A DNA stretch of 64,000 nt from Streptomyces sp. CoH27 (GCF_020181035.1 NZ_JAIQYY010000012.1:89567-153566); one strand, 5' to 3'; shown: positions 16,090-24,486, counted from the stretch's first letter. Program-made: numbers and translations. The notes: generated from the letters alone by a model not told the origin.

Positions 16090-18024
16090 TCAGTTCTGTT
16101 CCGCCGCGCCCAGCCGGAGCGGGATGTCCCGGTCGGTGCCGTCGCGCCGGACGGTCAGCCGTAGCTGGTCGCCGGGCCGGTGGGCGCGGATCTTGACGAT
16201 CAGCTCCTGGGCCGTGTGCACGGCCTGTCCGTCGACCGCGGTGATGACGTCGCCCGCCTTCAGCCCGGCCCGCTCGCCGGGCCCGCCCCTGGTCACGGCG
16301 GGACCGCCGCCCGCGCTCCGGTCGTCGATACGGGCACCGTCGCCGGTGTATCCCATGTCGAGGGTGACCCCGATGACCGGGTGGGTGGCATGACCGTCGT
16401 TGATCAGTTCCTCGGCGACGCGCTTGGCCTGGTTCACCGGTATGGCGAAGCCGAGGCCGATGGAGCCGGCCTGGCCGCTGTCCGAGCCGGAGCCGCTGTC
16501 GGCGGAACGGATGGCGGAGTTGATGCCGATGACATGGGCGCGGGAGTCGAGGAGAGGGCCGCCGGAGTTGCCCGGATTGATGGCGGCGTCGGTCTGCAAC
16601 GCGTCGACGTACGAGACATCGCTCCCGTCCCCCTTCTCCCCGCCGGAGGTGATGGGCCGTTCCTTGGCGCTGATGATGCCGGAGGTAACGGTGTTGGCCA
16701 GGTCGAAGGGGGCGCCGATGGCGACGACGGGGTCGCCGACACGGACGTCGTCGGAGTTGCCGAGCGGCAGCGGGGTGAGCCCGGTCAGGCCGTGGACCTG
16801 GACGACGGCGAGGTCGTACCCGCTGTCGTGTCCTACGACATCCGCCTTGACGGTGTCGCCGCTGCTGAAGGTCACGGATATCGCACCGCTCGATCCGGCG
16901 GGGGCGACGACGTGGTTGTTGGTGAGGATGTGGCCCTGGGTGTCGAGCACGAAGCCGGTGCCGGTGTCGCTCTGGTCGGTCCCGGAGACATGCAGCGTCA
17001 CGACGCTGGGCAGTGCGCGGGCGGCTATCCCGGCCACACTGTCCGGTGCCCGCCCGGCAGGCACCCGCCCGGCCTGCGGCAGATGCACATCACCGCCGAC
17101 GTCCTGCCGCTCGACATAGGCGCCGGCAATCCCGCCGACGCCCGCGGCGACGAGTGCGACCACCAGCGTCCATCCCATCGCCAACCGCCGCCCCCGCGGC
17201 CGGTCGGCCACACCGGCCCCGGTCTGCTGAAACGCCCCCTGCCACCGGAGAGCCTGCTCCTGAGCCGATCCAGCGGCCCAGGGGTCGTAACGCCCCCAGG
17301 GCCCACCACCTTCGACACCGGCCGGCTGTGGGGGTGGGGTGGTAGTGGGGGTGGGGGTGGAGGTGGGTGCCTCCGGACCGAGAGCGGGTGCGGCGGGGGC
17401 TGCCGGGTCGGAGGCACCGGGGACGGGGACGCCGGACGCGGGTACAGCGGGGACGGGGACGCCGGACGCGGGTACAGCGGGGACGGGGGCGCCGGACGCG
17501 GGGGCGCCGGGGCCCTGCGCGGACGTGGATACGGCCGGTGCGGGAACACCGGGGGCCGGTGCCGGCGGTGTGGACGCTCCCTGGCTCTGCGCTGTCGCAG
17601 GGTGCTGGACGGGCGGTGCGGGTGCCCAGGGGCCCGGCTCGCCGTAGGGCGGGGTGCCGTAGGGATCGGGGTCGTGCAGGGGCTTCGGACGCTCGGTGGG
17701 GGCCGTCCAGGGGTTTTCCCCGGACACAGCCGCTACGTCCGCCTCCACGGCCGCGCCGGCCTCGGTGTCACCGGCAGGCGCGCCGGCCTGGGTGTCACCG
17801 GCAGGAGAGGGCACCGGTTTGGCCAGTTCGAAGTCCCCCGACTCCGATCCCGTCGGCCCGGACTCGGCCCGCCCGGACTCGGCCTGCCCCGACTCGACCC
17901 GCCCGGACGCGCTCTGTGCCGCATACCGCGCCTCGGTGTCCGTTCGGTTCGTCGGTGTCGTGCCTGCCCGTCCCTCCGGCTCCTCCCCCGGCGGGACGGG
18001 CGGGACACGGTTCCCCTCGTTCAT
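16090..18024 (-). CDS. htrA: HtrA/DegP-like membrane-anchored serine protease with PDZ domain
   Basis: The 644-residue protein has a 280-residue Pro/Ala-rich cytoplasmic region, one transmembrane helix (about residues 281-304), a trypsin-like domain with His371 (TNNHVV), Asp404 (GYDLAVV) and Ser487 (GNSGGP), and a C-terminal PDZ domain (about 545-630, GERAGLKAGDVITAVDG). It would degrade or fold damaged envelope proteins outside the membrane. The Pro-rich region contains a 30-bp tandem repeat. ATG 18024 follows GGGGAGAGC. It is the third gene of the sigma-factor cluster. Confidence 0.93.
   Translation of the reverse strand: MNEGNRVPPVPPGEEPEGRAGTTPTNRTDTEARYAAQSASGRVESGQAESGRAESGPTGSESGDFELAKPVPSPAGDTQAGAPAGDTEAGAAVEADVAAVSGENPWTAPTERPKPLHDPDPYGTPPYGEPGPWAPAPPVQHPATAQSQGASTPPAPAPGVPAPAVSTSAQGPGAPASGAPVPAVPASGVPVPAVPASGVPVPGASDPAAPAAPALGPEAPTSTPTPTTTPPPQPAGVEGGGPWGRYDPWAAGSAQEQALRWQGAFQQTGAGVADRPRGRRLAMGWTLVVALVAAGVGGIAGAYVERQDVGGDVHLPQAGRVPAGRAPDSVAGIAARALPSVVTLHVSGTDQSDTGTGFVLDTQGHILTNNHVVAPAGSSGAISVTFSSGDTVKADVVGHDSGYDLAVVQVHGLTGLTPLPLGNSDDVRVGDPVVAIGAPFDLANTVTSGIISAKERPITSGGEKGDGSDVSYVDALQTDAAINPGNSGGPLLDSRAHVIGINSAIRSADSGSGSDSGQAGSIGLGFAIPVNQAKRVAEELINDGHATHPVIGVTLDMGYTGDGARIDDRSAGGGPAVTRGGPGERAGLKAGDVITAVDGQAVHTAQELIVKIRAHRPGDQLRLTVRRDGTDRDIPLRLGAAEQN
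17421..17510. repeat. Three-copy 30-bp tandem repeat inside htrA
   Basis: Two exact 30-bp units at 17421-17450 and 17451-17480 and a degenerate third at 17481-17510 encode copies of a ten-residue VPAVPASGVP-type motif in the HtrA linker. The linker length is therefore likely to vary between strains. Confidence 0.85.
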
Positions 18025-18159
18025 GCTCTCCCCACGGCTGGCCGCGGCCGCGCGCTTCGGCGGTGGCCGGCGGAACGTCGACTACGTCCCCGGGTCATCG
18101 CCGCGGGAACGGCCCTCACCGGATTCAACCAGGTTCGCGGGCGGTGGCGCAGTGGCCGG

Positions 18160-19239
18160 TCAGGGGGCGTGCGACGGGAAGGAGGGGGACGGTGAGGGCG
18201 CGGCGGAGGCGGCGGGGGGCACGATGGCGGGGACGGGGATGGCGGGGACGGGGGCGGACAGCAGGCCGGAGCCGGTGACTCCGGGGACCGTGGACCAGGC
18301 GCCCAGCGGGTAGGCCACGGTGTCGTTCAGCGGGCGTATCAGCGGGGAGACGACTGCCGCACCGGCCATCACCGGGGTGGTCAGACCGCGCACGAGGCCG
18401 CCCGGGGTCTGGCCGGTGCCGGGGGTCGGCATGCCAGGCACCAGCGGCGCTGACATCGACGTCGGCGCCACCGAGGTCTGCCCGAGCAGCGCACTGCCCT
18501 GGGCGGCGAGCAGCGGACCTCCCGGGCGGCGGCGCTGGCTGTCGGGCGTGGCCGCGCCCGAGCCCGAGCCGGCCGAACGGGCCGGGATGACATTGCTGCC
18601 CGTGCCGCCGCGGGCGTCCGCCGTCGTGTCACCGGGGATGGCGGTGGTGACCCCCCCGAGGGCGACCGCGGCCAGCGACACCGCGCCGGCGGCGGCGAAC
18701 GCGAACCGCAGTCCGCGCGAGGCGGCGCGGCTCTCGTCCGGGCGGCCGACGGGGTGGATGCGGAAGCCGCGCTCGGCCTCGGCGGAGGCGGCGGCCGGGG
18801 CGGGGACCGCGCCGTGCGGACGGGCGGGGACGTATCCGAAGGCGAAGCGCTCGCCGCGCCGCGCCCCGAAGACGCCGGACATGGCGGAGGAGCCGGGAGT
18901 GTCGGCAGCCCCGGTGGTGTCCTCGCGAGCGGCACGCCCGAGGACGCCGCCGGCGGGCCCGGACATGCCGTCGCCGCCGAAGTCGCCGCCGGGCAGCCCC
19001 TGGAGGCGGGCCAGGAAGCTCGCCGAGGGCGGTGGCGGGGCGGCCTCCGCGAACACGTTCTTCAGCCGGCGCTGGGCGTCCGCCTCCGCCTTGCACCGGG
19101 CACACGTGGCCAGGTGGGCGAGGACCCGCTCGCGCGACTCATGACCGAGCTCTCCGTCCACCAGGGCGGAGAGCCGGTCTCCCAGATGCTGCTCTGCGAG
19201 GTGCGTCTTCTCGACAGGTTTCGGCCGGGATCCACTCAC
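18160..19239 (-). CDS. rseA: Zinc-finger anti-sigma factor (RseA-like)
   Basis: A 359-residue protein whose N-terminus carries an anti-sigma zf-HC2 domain (HLGDRLSALVDGELGHESRERVLAHLATCARCKAEA) with the HxxxCxxC zinc ligands. A single transmembrane helix (FAFAAAGAVSLAAVALGGVTTAI) lies around residue 190, and a long Pro/Ser-rich extracellular part follows. It should hold the upstream sigma factor inactive and release it after envelope stress. The GTG start overlaps the sigma stop as GTGA, so synthesis is coupled. The extracytoplasmic portion is unusually long. Confidence 0.88.
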   Translation of the reverse strand: MSGSRPKPVEKTHLAEQHLGDRLSALVDGELGHESRERVLAHLATCARCKAEADAQRRLKNVFAEAAPPPPSASFLARLQGLPGGDFGGDGMSGPAGGVLGRAAREDTTGAADTPGSSAMSGVFGARRGERFAFGYVPARPHGAVPAPAAASAEAERGFRIHPVGRPDESRAASRGLRFAFAAAGAVSLAAVALGGVTTAIPGDTTADARGGTGSNVIPARSAGSGSGAATPDSQRRRPGGPLLAAQGSALLGQTSVAPTSMSAPLVPGMPTPGTGQTPGGLVRGLTTPVMAGAAVVSPLIRPLNDTVAYPLGAWSTVPGVTGSGLLSAPVPAIPVPAIVPPAASAAPSPSPSFPSHAP

Positions 19240-20018
19240 GCGGTCGCGCCCCCTCCTCCCAGAGCGGGGACACGGGCGATGAAGGAGCGCCGCTCGGCCG
19301 CGCGGGCCTCCGGGGAGCGGTGCGCGAGCGCCTTGCGGAGCTGGGAGCGGCCGCGGTGGATACGGGAGCGGACCGTGCCGAGCTTCACGCCGAGGGTCGC
19401 GGCGATCTCCTCGTACGACAGTCCTTCGATGTCGCACAGGACGACGGCGGCGCGGAACTCGGGCGCGAGGGTGTCGAGGGCCTGCTGGACGTCGGCGTCG
19501 AAGTGCGCGTCGTTGAACAGCTGTTGCGGGGTGGGCTCGCGGCTGGCCAGGCGCTCGGCCGCGTCCTCGCCGAGGGCGTCGAAGCGGATGCGCTGCTTGC
19601 GCCGGACCATGTCCAGGAAGAGGTTGGTGGTGATGCGGTGCAGCCAGCCCTCGAAGGTGCCCGGCGAGTACGTCGACAGGGAGCGGAAGACGCGGACGAA
19701 GACCTCCTGGGTGAGGTCCTCGGCGTCGTGCTGGTTGCCCGTCAGGCGGTAGGCCAGGCGGTAGACCCGGGCGCTGTGCGTGCTGACGATCTCCTCCCAC
19801 GTGGGCGGAGTCCACGCCTGCCCGTCCGCGTCGGTGGAGAAGGTCGCGGTCTGGGCCTCGCCTGCGGCGAAGGCGGCGTGGTGGTCAGCAGCGGTGTCGG
19901 TCACGGATTTCGGCCTGCCCGCCGACCCGAGGAAGCGCCGCAGCACTCCGCCCCGGTCCCAGGGCACAGCCGCACCTCCCCTGTCAGCTCTGGTGGTGTC
20001 CAGTGGAGCCCCTACCAT
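19236..20018 (-). CDS. sigE: ECF RNA polymerase sigma factor (mycobacterial SigE type)
   Basis: A 260-residue ECF sigma factor. Region 2 (SARVYRLAYRLTGNQHDAEDLTQEVFVRVFRSL…FEGWLHRITTN) binds the -10 element and region 4 (LSYEEIAATLGVKLGTVRSRIHRGRSQLRKAL) the -35. A 75-residue N-terminal extension is present. The downstream anti-sigma, HtrA and TatB genes and the divergent methyltransferase gene reproduce the mycobacterial SigE neighbourhood, so it likely responds to envelope stress. It is not the S. coelicolor protein named SigE, which acts with CseBC. ATG 20018 was chosen; upstream in-frame codons look non-coding. Confidence 0.9.
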   Translation of the reverse strand: MVGAPLDTTRADRGGAAVPWDRGGVLRRFLGSAGRPKSVTDTAADHHAAFAAGEAQTATFSTDADGQAWTPPTWEEIVSTHSARVYRLAYRLTGNQHDAEDLTQEVFVRVFRSLSTYSPGTFEGWLHRITTNLFLDMVRRKQRIRFDALGEDAAERLASREPTPQQLFNDAHFDADVQQALDTLAPEFRAAVVLCDIEGLSYEEIAATLGVKLGTVRSRIHRGRSQLRKALAHRSPEARAAERRSFIARVPALGGGGATA

Positions 20019-20246
20019 AGCCACCTCGCCCGTTAGCTCCCCATAAGCGGTTTTACGAGAATTTGATACACGCTGATACGGCTCATACGGCTGCGTCAGC
20101 AGTTGCTCGGCGTCCCGACCCACCCCATACCCCCCATCGCGCATCCGGTCACCGTCTCATCCCCATAAACGTCCGGTCCCATCTGCGGGTTCCCGGCGCC
20201 AACGGATACAGTCACGCCCAGGCAACCACGGGGACAGGAGAGGGTC

Positions 20247-20879
20247 ATTACCGGCAACCGGCAGACGAGCTGGGCGTTCGCCGACGCCTTTGTCGCCGAG
20301 GACGACGCGCTGCGCTGGGCCCGTGACCGGGCCCGCGAGGCAGGGCTGCGCTCGGTGTCGCCGGCCACGGGCGCCGCACTGCGACTGCTCGCCGCCTCCG
20401 TGGACGCCAAGGCCGTCGCCGAGATCGGCACCGGCTGCGGGGTGTCCGGAATCCATCTGCTGCACGGCATGCGCCAGGACGGGGTGCTCACCACGGTCGA
20501 CCCGGAGCCGGAGCACCAGCAGTTCGCCCGGCAGGCCTTCCGCGCCTGCGGTTTCGCCAGCAACCGGGCCCGTTTCATCCCGGGCCGCGCCCTGGACGTC
20601 CTGCCCCGGCTCGCGGACGCCGGCTACGACCTCGTCTTCTGCGACGGCGACCGCCAGGAGTACTCCGACTACCTCGCTGAATCGTTGCGCCTGCTGCGGC
20701 CGGGCGGGCTCGTCGTCTTCGAGGGCGTCTTCGCCAACGGCCGTACGGTCGGCTCGGGACCGCAGCCGACGGAGGTGCTGCGGCTGCGCGAGCTGCTGCG
20801 CTCGGTGCGTGAGAGCCAGGAACTGGTCTCGTCGCTGCTGCCGGTGGGCGACGGGCTGCTGTGCGCCGTCAAGCGGTGA
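20247..20879 (+). CDS. O-methyltransferase with apparent ATT start codon
   Basis: A class I SAM-dependent O-methyltransferase of about 210 residues. Motif I is VAEIGTGCGVSGIHLLHGM, followed by LTTVDPEPEH and DLVFCDGD, and the C-terminus reads LLPVGDGLLCAVKR. Homology-like sequence begins at ITGNRQTSWAFADAFVAEDDALRWA, well upstream of the first in-frame GTG (20355). The frame contains no ATG, GTG or TTG between 20181 and 20355, but ATT 20247 lies 6 nt after AGGAG. I therefore annotate an ATT start. The gene is divergent from sigE, as in mycobacteria. The methyl acceptor is unknown. Confidence 0.8.
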   Translation: MTGNRQTSWAFADAFVAEDDALRWARDRAREAGLRSVSPATGAALRLLAASVDAKAVAEIGTGCGVSGIHLLHGMRQDGVLTTVDPEPEHQQFARQAFRACGFASNRARFIPGRALDVLPRLADAGYDLVFCDGDRQEYSDYLAESLRLLRPGGLVVFEGVFANGRTVGSGPQPTEVLRLRELLRSVRESQELVSSLLPVGDGLLCAVKR

Positions 20880-20904
20880 GCAGCCGGACCCGGGCGGGAC
20901 ATGC

Positions 20905-20940
20905 GTCTGCCCCGGCACCGCGTACGATGCCGGGGCAGAC
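20905..20940. terminator. Bidirectional hairpin between methyltransferase and DUF3117 genes
   Basis: 20905-20917 (gtctgccccggca) pairs perfectly with 20928-20940 across a 10-nt loop between two convergent genes. Confidence 0.8.
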
Positions 20941-20963
20941 GGAAGGACCTGATGGCCGGCGCG

Positions 20964-21131
20964 TCAGACGGTGACCTTCTCCAGGGCCTCGCCGAGTGCC
21001 TTGGCCTCGTCAGGGGTCAGCTCGACGACGAGCCGACCGCCGCCTTCGAGCGGAACGCGCATGACGATGCCCCGCCCCTCCTTGGTCACCTCGAGCGGGC
21101 CATCGCCCGTCCGCGGCTTCATGGCCGCCAT
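20964..21131 (-). CDS. DUF3117 small protein
   Basis: A 55-residue protein (MAAMKPRTGDGPLEVTKEGR through PDEAKALGEALEKVTV) that matches the actinobacterial DUF3117 family over its full length. It forms a short beta-hairpin followed by a helix and has no membrane segment. ATG 21131 follows AAGGGGAACGAGC. Its function is unknown, but the gene is conserved across Actinobacteria beside the 3-methyladenine glycosylase and sigE loci. Confidence 0.85.
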   Translation of the reverse strand: MAAMKPRTGDGPLEVTKEGRGIVMRVPLEGGGRLVVELTPDEAKALGEALEKVTV

Positions 21132-21501
21132 GCTCGTTCCCCTTCCTGAAACCAGCTCATCGTCTGCCGAGAGCCCTCGGAGGGCACCCGCGGTTCCGAA
21201 ACGGACACGCGACACCGGCATCGAACACATTGCTTCCCAGCCATTATCCCGCATCGCAGGACCCGATGACCAACATCAGTCGGCATCGCTTGGGCAACGC
21301 GCGCGAGCAAAACCACCCAATTCGGGGATGTGGCTGCGATACTTCGCCGCCGCACGGACATCCGCCGGTCGGCTCCGCTCCGGTTTTCTTTGACGCAGGT
21401 CACACGTCCGGTCCGGCTCTTGGCCGGCGATCTCCGCCATGCTGTCCTTCGTACCCGGACGTACTGAGCGGTACGTCACCCGCGACCGGAGGGGATCTCC
21501 C
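21132..21501. promoter_or_regulatory. Spacer with phased GTAC sites upstream of the enoyl-CoA hydratase gene
   Basis: This 370-bp spacer separates divergent genes. It holds TTTGACG at about 21388 and three GTAC tetramers at 21452, 21462 and 21472, exactly 10 bp apart, 27-50 bp before the hydratase start. No gene is evident. Confidence 0.4.
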
Positions 21502-22305
21502 ATGGCCGACACCGTGCTCTACGAGGTGAGCGACGGACTCGCGACGATCACGCTGAACCGCCCCGAGGCCATGAACGCGCTCAACATCGCGTCCAAGGCC
21601 GCCCTGCGGGAGGCGGCGGAATCCGCGGCCGGGGACACGGCCGTACGGGCGATCCTGCTGACCGCCGCCGGGGACCGGGCGTTCTGCGTGGGCCAGGACC
21701 TCAAGGAGCACATCGGGCTGCTCGCCTCCGACCGCGAGACGGGGGCCGGGCAGACGATGAGCACGGTCAAGGAGCACTACAACCCGATCGTGACCGCGCT
21801 CGCCGGGGCACCGAAGCCGGTGGTCGCCGCGGTGAACGGCGTCGCGGCCGGGGCGGGCTTCGGCTTCGCGCTCGCCGCGGACTACCGGCTGGTCGCCGAC
21901 ACCGCCGCCTTCAACACGTCGTTCGCGGGGGTCGCCCTGACCGCCGACTCCGGGATCTCCTGGACCCTGCCCCGGGTGATCGGCCCGAGCCGCGCCGCCG
22001 ACCTGCTGCTCTTCCCGCGCAGCATCAGCGCACAGGACGCGCTGGAGCTGGGCATCGCCAACCGGGTCGTACCCGCCGCCGAGCTGCGCGAGGAGGCCGA
22101 GAAGGTGGCGCGGGCGCTCGCCGCGGGGCCGACGGTGGCGTACGCGGCGATCAAGGAGGCGGTCGCCTTCGGGCTGTCGCACTCGCTCGTGGAGACGCTG
22201 GAGAAGGAGGACGAACTCCAGACCCGGGCGGGGCAGTCCGAGGATCACGCGATCGCCGTGCAGGCCTTCGTCAACAAGGAGAAGCCGAAGTACCTGGGCC
22301 GCTGA
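21502..22305 (+). CDS. Enoyl-CoA hydratase/isomerase family protein
   Basis: A 267-residue crotonase-fold enzyme. The oxyanion-hole segments are AFCVGQDLKEH (near residue 55-65) and VNGVAAGAGFGFALAADYRLVAD; the catalytic acid region reads GVALTADSGISWTLPRVIG. The Asp in TADSG, in place of Glu, is typical of the PaaG-type isomerase branch, so isomerisation of an acyl-CoA (for example in phenylacetate or fatty-acid breakdown) is as likely as hydration. ATG 21502 is preceded by GGAGGGGA. It converges on the glycosylase gene with a 4-bp gap and is probably monocistronic. Confidence 0.88.
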   Translation: MADTVLYEVSDGLATITLNRPEAMNALNIASKAALREAAESAAGDTAVRAILLTAAGDRAFCVGQDLKEHIGLLASDRETGAGQTMSTVKEHYNPIVTALAGAPKPVVAAVNGVAAGAGFGFALAADYRLVADTAAFNTSFAGVALTADSGISWTLPRVIGPSRAADLLLFPRSISAQDALELGIANRVVPAAELREEAEKVARALAAGPTVAYAAIKEAVAFGLSHSLVETLEKEDELQTRAGQSEDHAIAVQAFVNKEKPKYLGR

Positions 22306-22309
22306 GCGG

Positions 22310-22906
22310 TCAGCGGGCGGGCGGGCTGGTGCGGCTGACGCACGCTTCCAAGTGGTCGTTCACCAGCCCGCACGCCTGCATCAGCGCGTACGCCGTCGTC
22401 GGGCCCACGAATCTCAGGCCCCGCTTCTTCAGAGCCTTGGACAGGGCCGTGGACTCGGGGGTCACCGCCGGGACGTCGGCCAGGGTCTTCGGGGCCGGGC
22501 GGCCGGCCGCGTCCGGGGCGTGGGACCAGATCAGGTCGTCCAGGTCGCCCTCGGCCCAGTCGGCGAGCACGCGCGCGTTGGCGAGGGTCGCGTCGATCTT
22601 GGCGCGGTTGCGGATGATGCCCGCGTCGGCCAGCAGCCGCTCGCGGTCGTCGTCCGTGAAGGCGGCGATCTTCTCGATGCGGAAGCCGGCGAAGGCCGCG
22701 CGGAAGCCGGGACGGCGACGCAGGATCGTGATCCAGGACAGGCCCGACTGGAAGGCCTCCAGGCTGATCCGCTCGAAGAGGGCGTCGTCGCCGTGGACCG
22801 GGCGGCCCCACTCCTCGTCGTGGTACGACACGTAGTCGTCGGTGGACAGCGCCCACGGACAGCGCAGGGCGCCGTCGGGCCCGGCGAGGGCCGCTCCGTC
22901 GCTCAT
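22310..22906 (-). CDS. tag: DNA-3-methyladenine glycosylase I
   Basis: A 198-residue protein with the TagA fold. It removes 3-methyladenine from alkylated DNA to start base-excision repair. Visible landmarks are RCPWALSTDDYVSYHDEEWG near the start, FERISLEAFQSGLSWITILRRR, and ALKKRGLRFVGPTTAYALMQACGLVNDHLEACV at the end; the Cys and His of CPW, YHDEEWG, and NDHLEAC are the zinc ligands. The ATG at 22906 overlaps the stop of the DivIVA-like gene by 4 nt, so the two are cotranscribed. Confidence 0.93.
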   Translation of the reverse strand: MSDGAALAGPDGALRCPWALSTDDYVSYHDEEWGRPVHGDDALFERISLEAFQSGLSWITILRRRPGFRAAFAGFRIEKIAAFTDDDRERLLADAGIIRNRAKIDATLANARVLADWAEGDLDDLIWSHAPDAAGRPAPKTLADVPAVTPESTALSKALKKRGLRFVGPTTAYALMQACGLVNDHLEACVSRTSPPAR

Positions 22907-23274
22907 CGCCGGTCCTCCGGGGGACCGGGCTTGTCCATGCGGACGTGTGCCGCCGCGGCTCTGGCTCCGGCCAGCGCCGACTCCAGGTCGGCGATCCGGG
23001 AGTCCCGCTCGGCGATCTCGGCGGCGAGCCGGCCGAGGGCGTCGTCGACGTCCGCCATGCGGTAGCCGCGCGGGGCGACCGGGAAGCGCAGGCTCTCCAC
23101 GTCGGCGCGGTCCACCGGCCGGTCGGCGGGCAGCGGGTCCTGGAGCCGGTCCGGCGCCACCTCGGGCAGCGGGCTTCTGTCACCGCCGCCCACCACGGCG
23201 AGCGTCACCGCGGCGACCACGACGGCCAGTGCGATGACCAGGAACAAGAACATCACCATCGCCAGGGTCCCCAC
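22903..23274 (-). CDS. DivIVA-domain-like membrane protein
   Basis: A 123-residue protein with an N-terminal transmembrane helix (MVMFLFLVIALAVVVAAVTLAVV) and a DivIVA-type block (LRFPVAPRGYRMADVDDALGRLAAEIAERDSRI) leading into a short coiled coil. DivIVA-like proteins recognise curved membrane or scaffold polar growth; the short length suggests an accessory role. GTG 23274 is the probable start, with a more internal ATG at 23259 possible. It is divergent from the FolP2-like gene across an inverted repeat and cotranscribed with tag. Confidence 0.8.
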   Translation of the reverse strand: MGTLAMVMFLFLVIALAVVVAAVTLAVVGGGDRSPLPEVAPDRLQDPLPADRPVDRADVESLRFPVAPRGYRMADVDDALGRLAAEIAERDSRIADLESALAGARAAAAHVRMDKPGPPEDRR

Positions 23275-23293
23275 GCTCTCTGCCGGACGCTGA

Positions 23294-23342
23294 AACTGTC
23301 AGGTCCGATCGTGCCATGCGACTCTGACAGTTAGGGTCACAG
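23294..23342. promoter_or_regulatory. 9-bp inverted repeat between divergent genes
   Basis: aactgtcag at 23294-23302 is matched by ctgacagtt at 23334-23342, separated by 31 bp, in the promoter region shared by the DivIVA-like and FolP2-like genes. The spacing, about four helical turns centre to centre, suits a looping or two-dimer operator. Confidence 0.4.
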
Positions 23343-23382
23343 GCGGCCGTAACGCCGGACGATCGAGGAGAGGTCACAGCGG

Positions 23383-24243
23383 ATGCTCAGGCTGGGCAGG
23401 CGGGAATTCGGGGCGCACGAGCCGGTGATCATGGCGATCGTGAACCGGACCCCCGACTCCTTCTACGACCAGGGGGCGACGTTCCGGGACGAGCCGGCCC
23501 TCACGCGCGTGGAGCAGGCGGTGGCCGAGGGTGCTGCGATCATCGACATCGGCGGGGTGAAGGCCGGGCCGGGCGAGGAGGTCACGGCCGAGGAGGAGGC
23601 GCGGCGGACGGTCGGCTTCGTGGCCGAGGTGCGGCGGCGCTTCCCGGACGTGATCATCAGCGTGGACACCTGGCGGGCCTCGGTCGGCGAGGCGGTGTGC
23701 GAGGCGGGCGCGGATCTGCTGAACGACGCGTGGGGCGGGGTCGACCCCGGGCTCGCGGAGGTCGCGGCTCGGTACAAGGTCGGGCTGGTGTGCACGCACG
23801 CGGGTGGTGTGGAGCCGCGCACGCGTCCGCACCGGGTGACGTACGACGACGTCATGGCCGACATCCTGGACGTGACCGTGGGGCTGGCCGAGCGGGCGGT
23901 CGCGCTGGGCGTGCCGCGGGAGTCGGTGCTGATCGACCCCGGGCACGACTTCGGGAAGAACACGCGGCACAGCCTGGAGGCGACGCGGCGGCTGCCGGAG
24001 ATGGCCGCCACGGGGTGGCCGGTGCTGGTGTCGCTGTCCAACAAGGACTTCGTCGGCGAGACGCTGGACCGGCCCGTGAAGGAACGGCTGATCGGCACGC
24101 TGGCCACGACCGCGGTGTCGGCGTGGCTCGGCGCGCAGGTGTACCGGGTCCACGAGGTGGCCGAGACCCGGCAGGTGCTGGAGATGGTGGCCTCCATCGC
24201 CGGGTACCGCCCACCTGCCGTGGCTCGCCGGGGTCTGGCCTGA
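23383..24243 (+). CDS. folP2: Dihydropteroate synthase-like protein (FolP2 type)
   Basis: A 286-residue TIM-barrel protein of the dihydropteroate synthase family: IMAIVNRTPDSFYDQG, the IDIGGVKAGPGEE substrate loop, ISVDTWRASV, LLNDAWGG and VLIDPGHDFGKNTRHSLEATRR are present. In classic FolP the second motif reads DIGGESTRPG; here GGESTRPG is replaced by GGVKAGPG, which loses residues of the pterin or pABA site. Mycobacterial FolP2 with similar changes is not a proven dihydropteroate synthase. It may act on another pterin-like substrate. ATG 23383 follows GAGGAGAGG. Confidence 0.85.
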   Translation: MLRLGRREFGAHEPVIMAIVNRTPDSFYDQGATFRDEPALTRVEQAVAEGAAIIDIGGVKAGPGEEVTAEEEARRTVGFVAEVRRRFPDVIISVDTWRASVGEAVCEAGADLLNDAWGGVDPGLAEVAARYKVGLVCTHAGGVEPRTRPHRVTYDDVMADILDVTVGLAERAVALGVPRESVLIDPGHDFGKNTRHSLEATRRLPEMAATGWPVLVSLSNKDFVGETLDRPVKERLIGTLATTAVSAWLGAQVYRVHEVAETRQVLEMVASIAGYRPPAVARRGLA

Positions 24244-24248
24244 CCGAC

Positions 24249-24267
24249 CAGGGGGCTGCGCCCCCTG
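24249..24267 (+). terminator. Short strong hairpin after folP2
   Basis: cagggggc at 24249-24256 pairs with gccccctg at 24260-24267 around a 3-nt loop, six bases past the stop codon. This G/C hairpin type is common after Streptomyces genes. Confidence 0.65.
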
Positions 24268-24486
24268 ACCCCCCGTTCGCCCACCACACCCACCTGTCTC
24301 GGTCGGTCGAGAGGCAAAGGCAGCAGGCCAGGGTGGACGGACAGCCGCTGCCCCGCGCACCAGCGGACTGAGTCGGGTGGCGGGTGGGCGGGGTGGGCAC
24401 AGGTCGGGGTCCAGGGGGGCAGTGGCCCGCGGGCGAGCTGCACCACCGGTTGCCGGCAGACACCGGCCGAAGCCCCGCGCCAGGGC

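Noticed and set aside
16180..18195. Open frame of 671 codons on the plus strand
   Set aside because: It is the mirror frame of htrA; high G+C third positions create long antisense frames, and its product has only low-complexity Gly/Arg sequence and no ribosome site.
23383..24243. Authentic dihydropteroate synthase FolP1
   Set aside because: The substrate loop differs from the usual GGESTRPG and the neighbourhood matches the mycobacterial folP2 locus rather than a folate-synthesis cluster.
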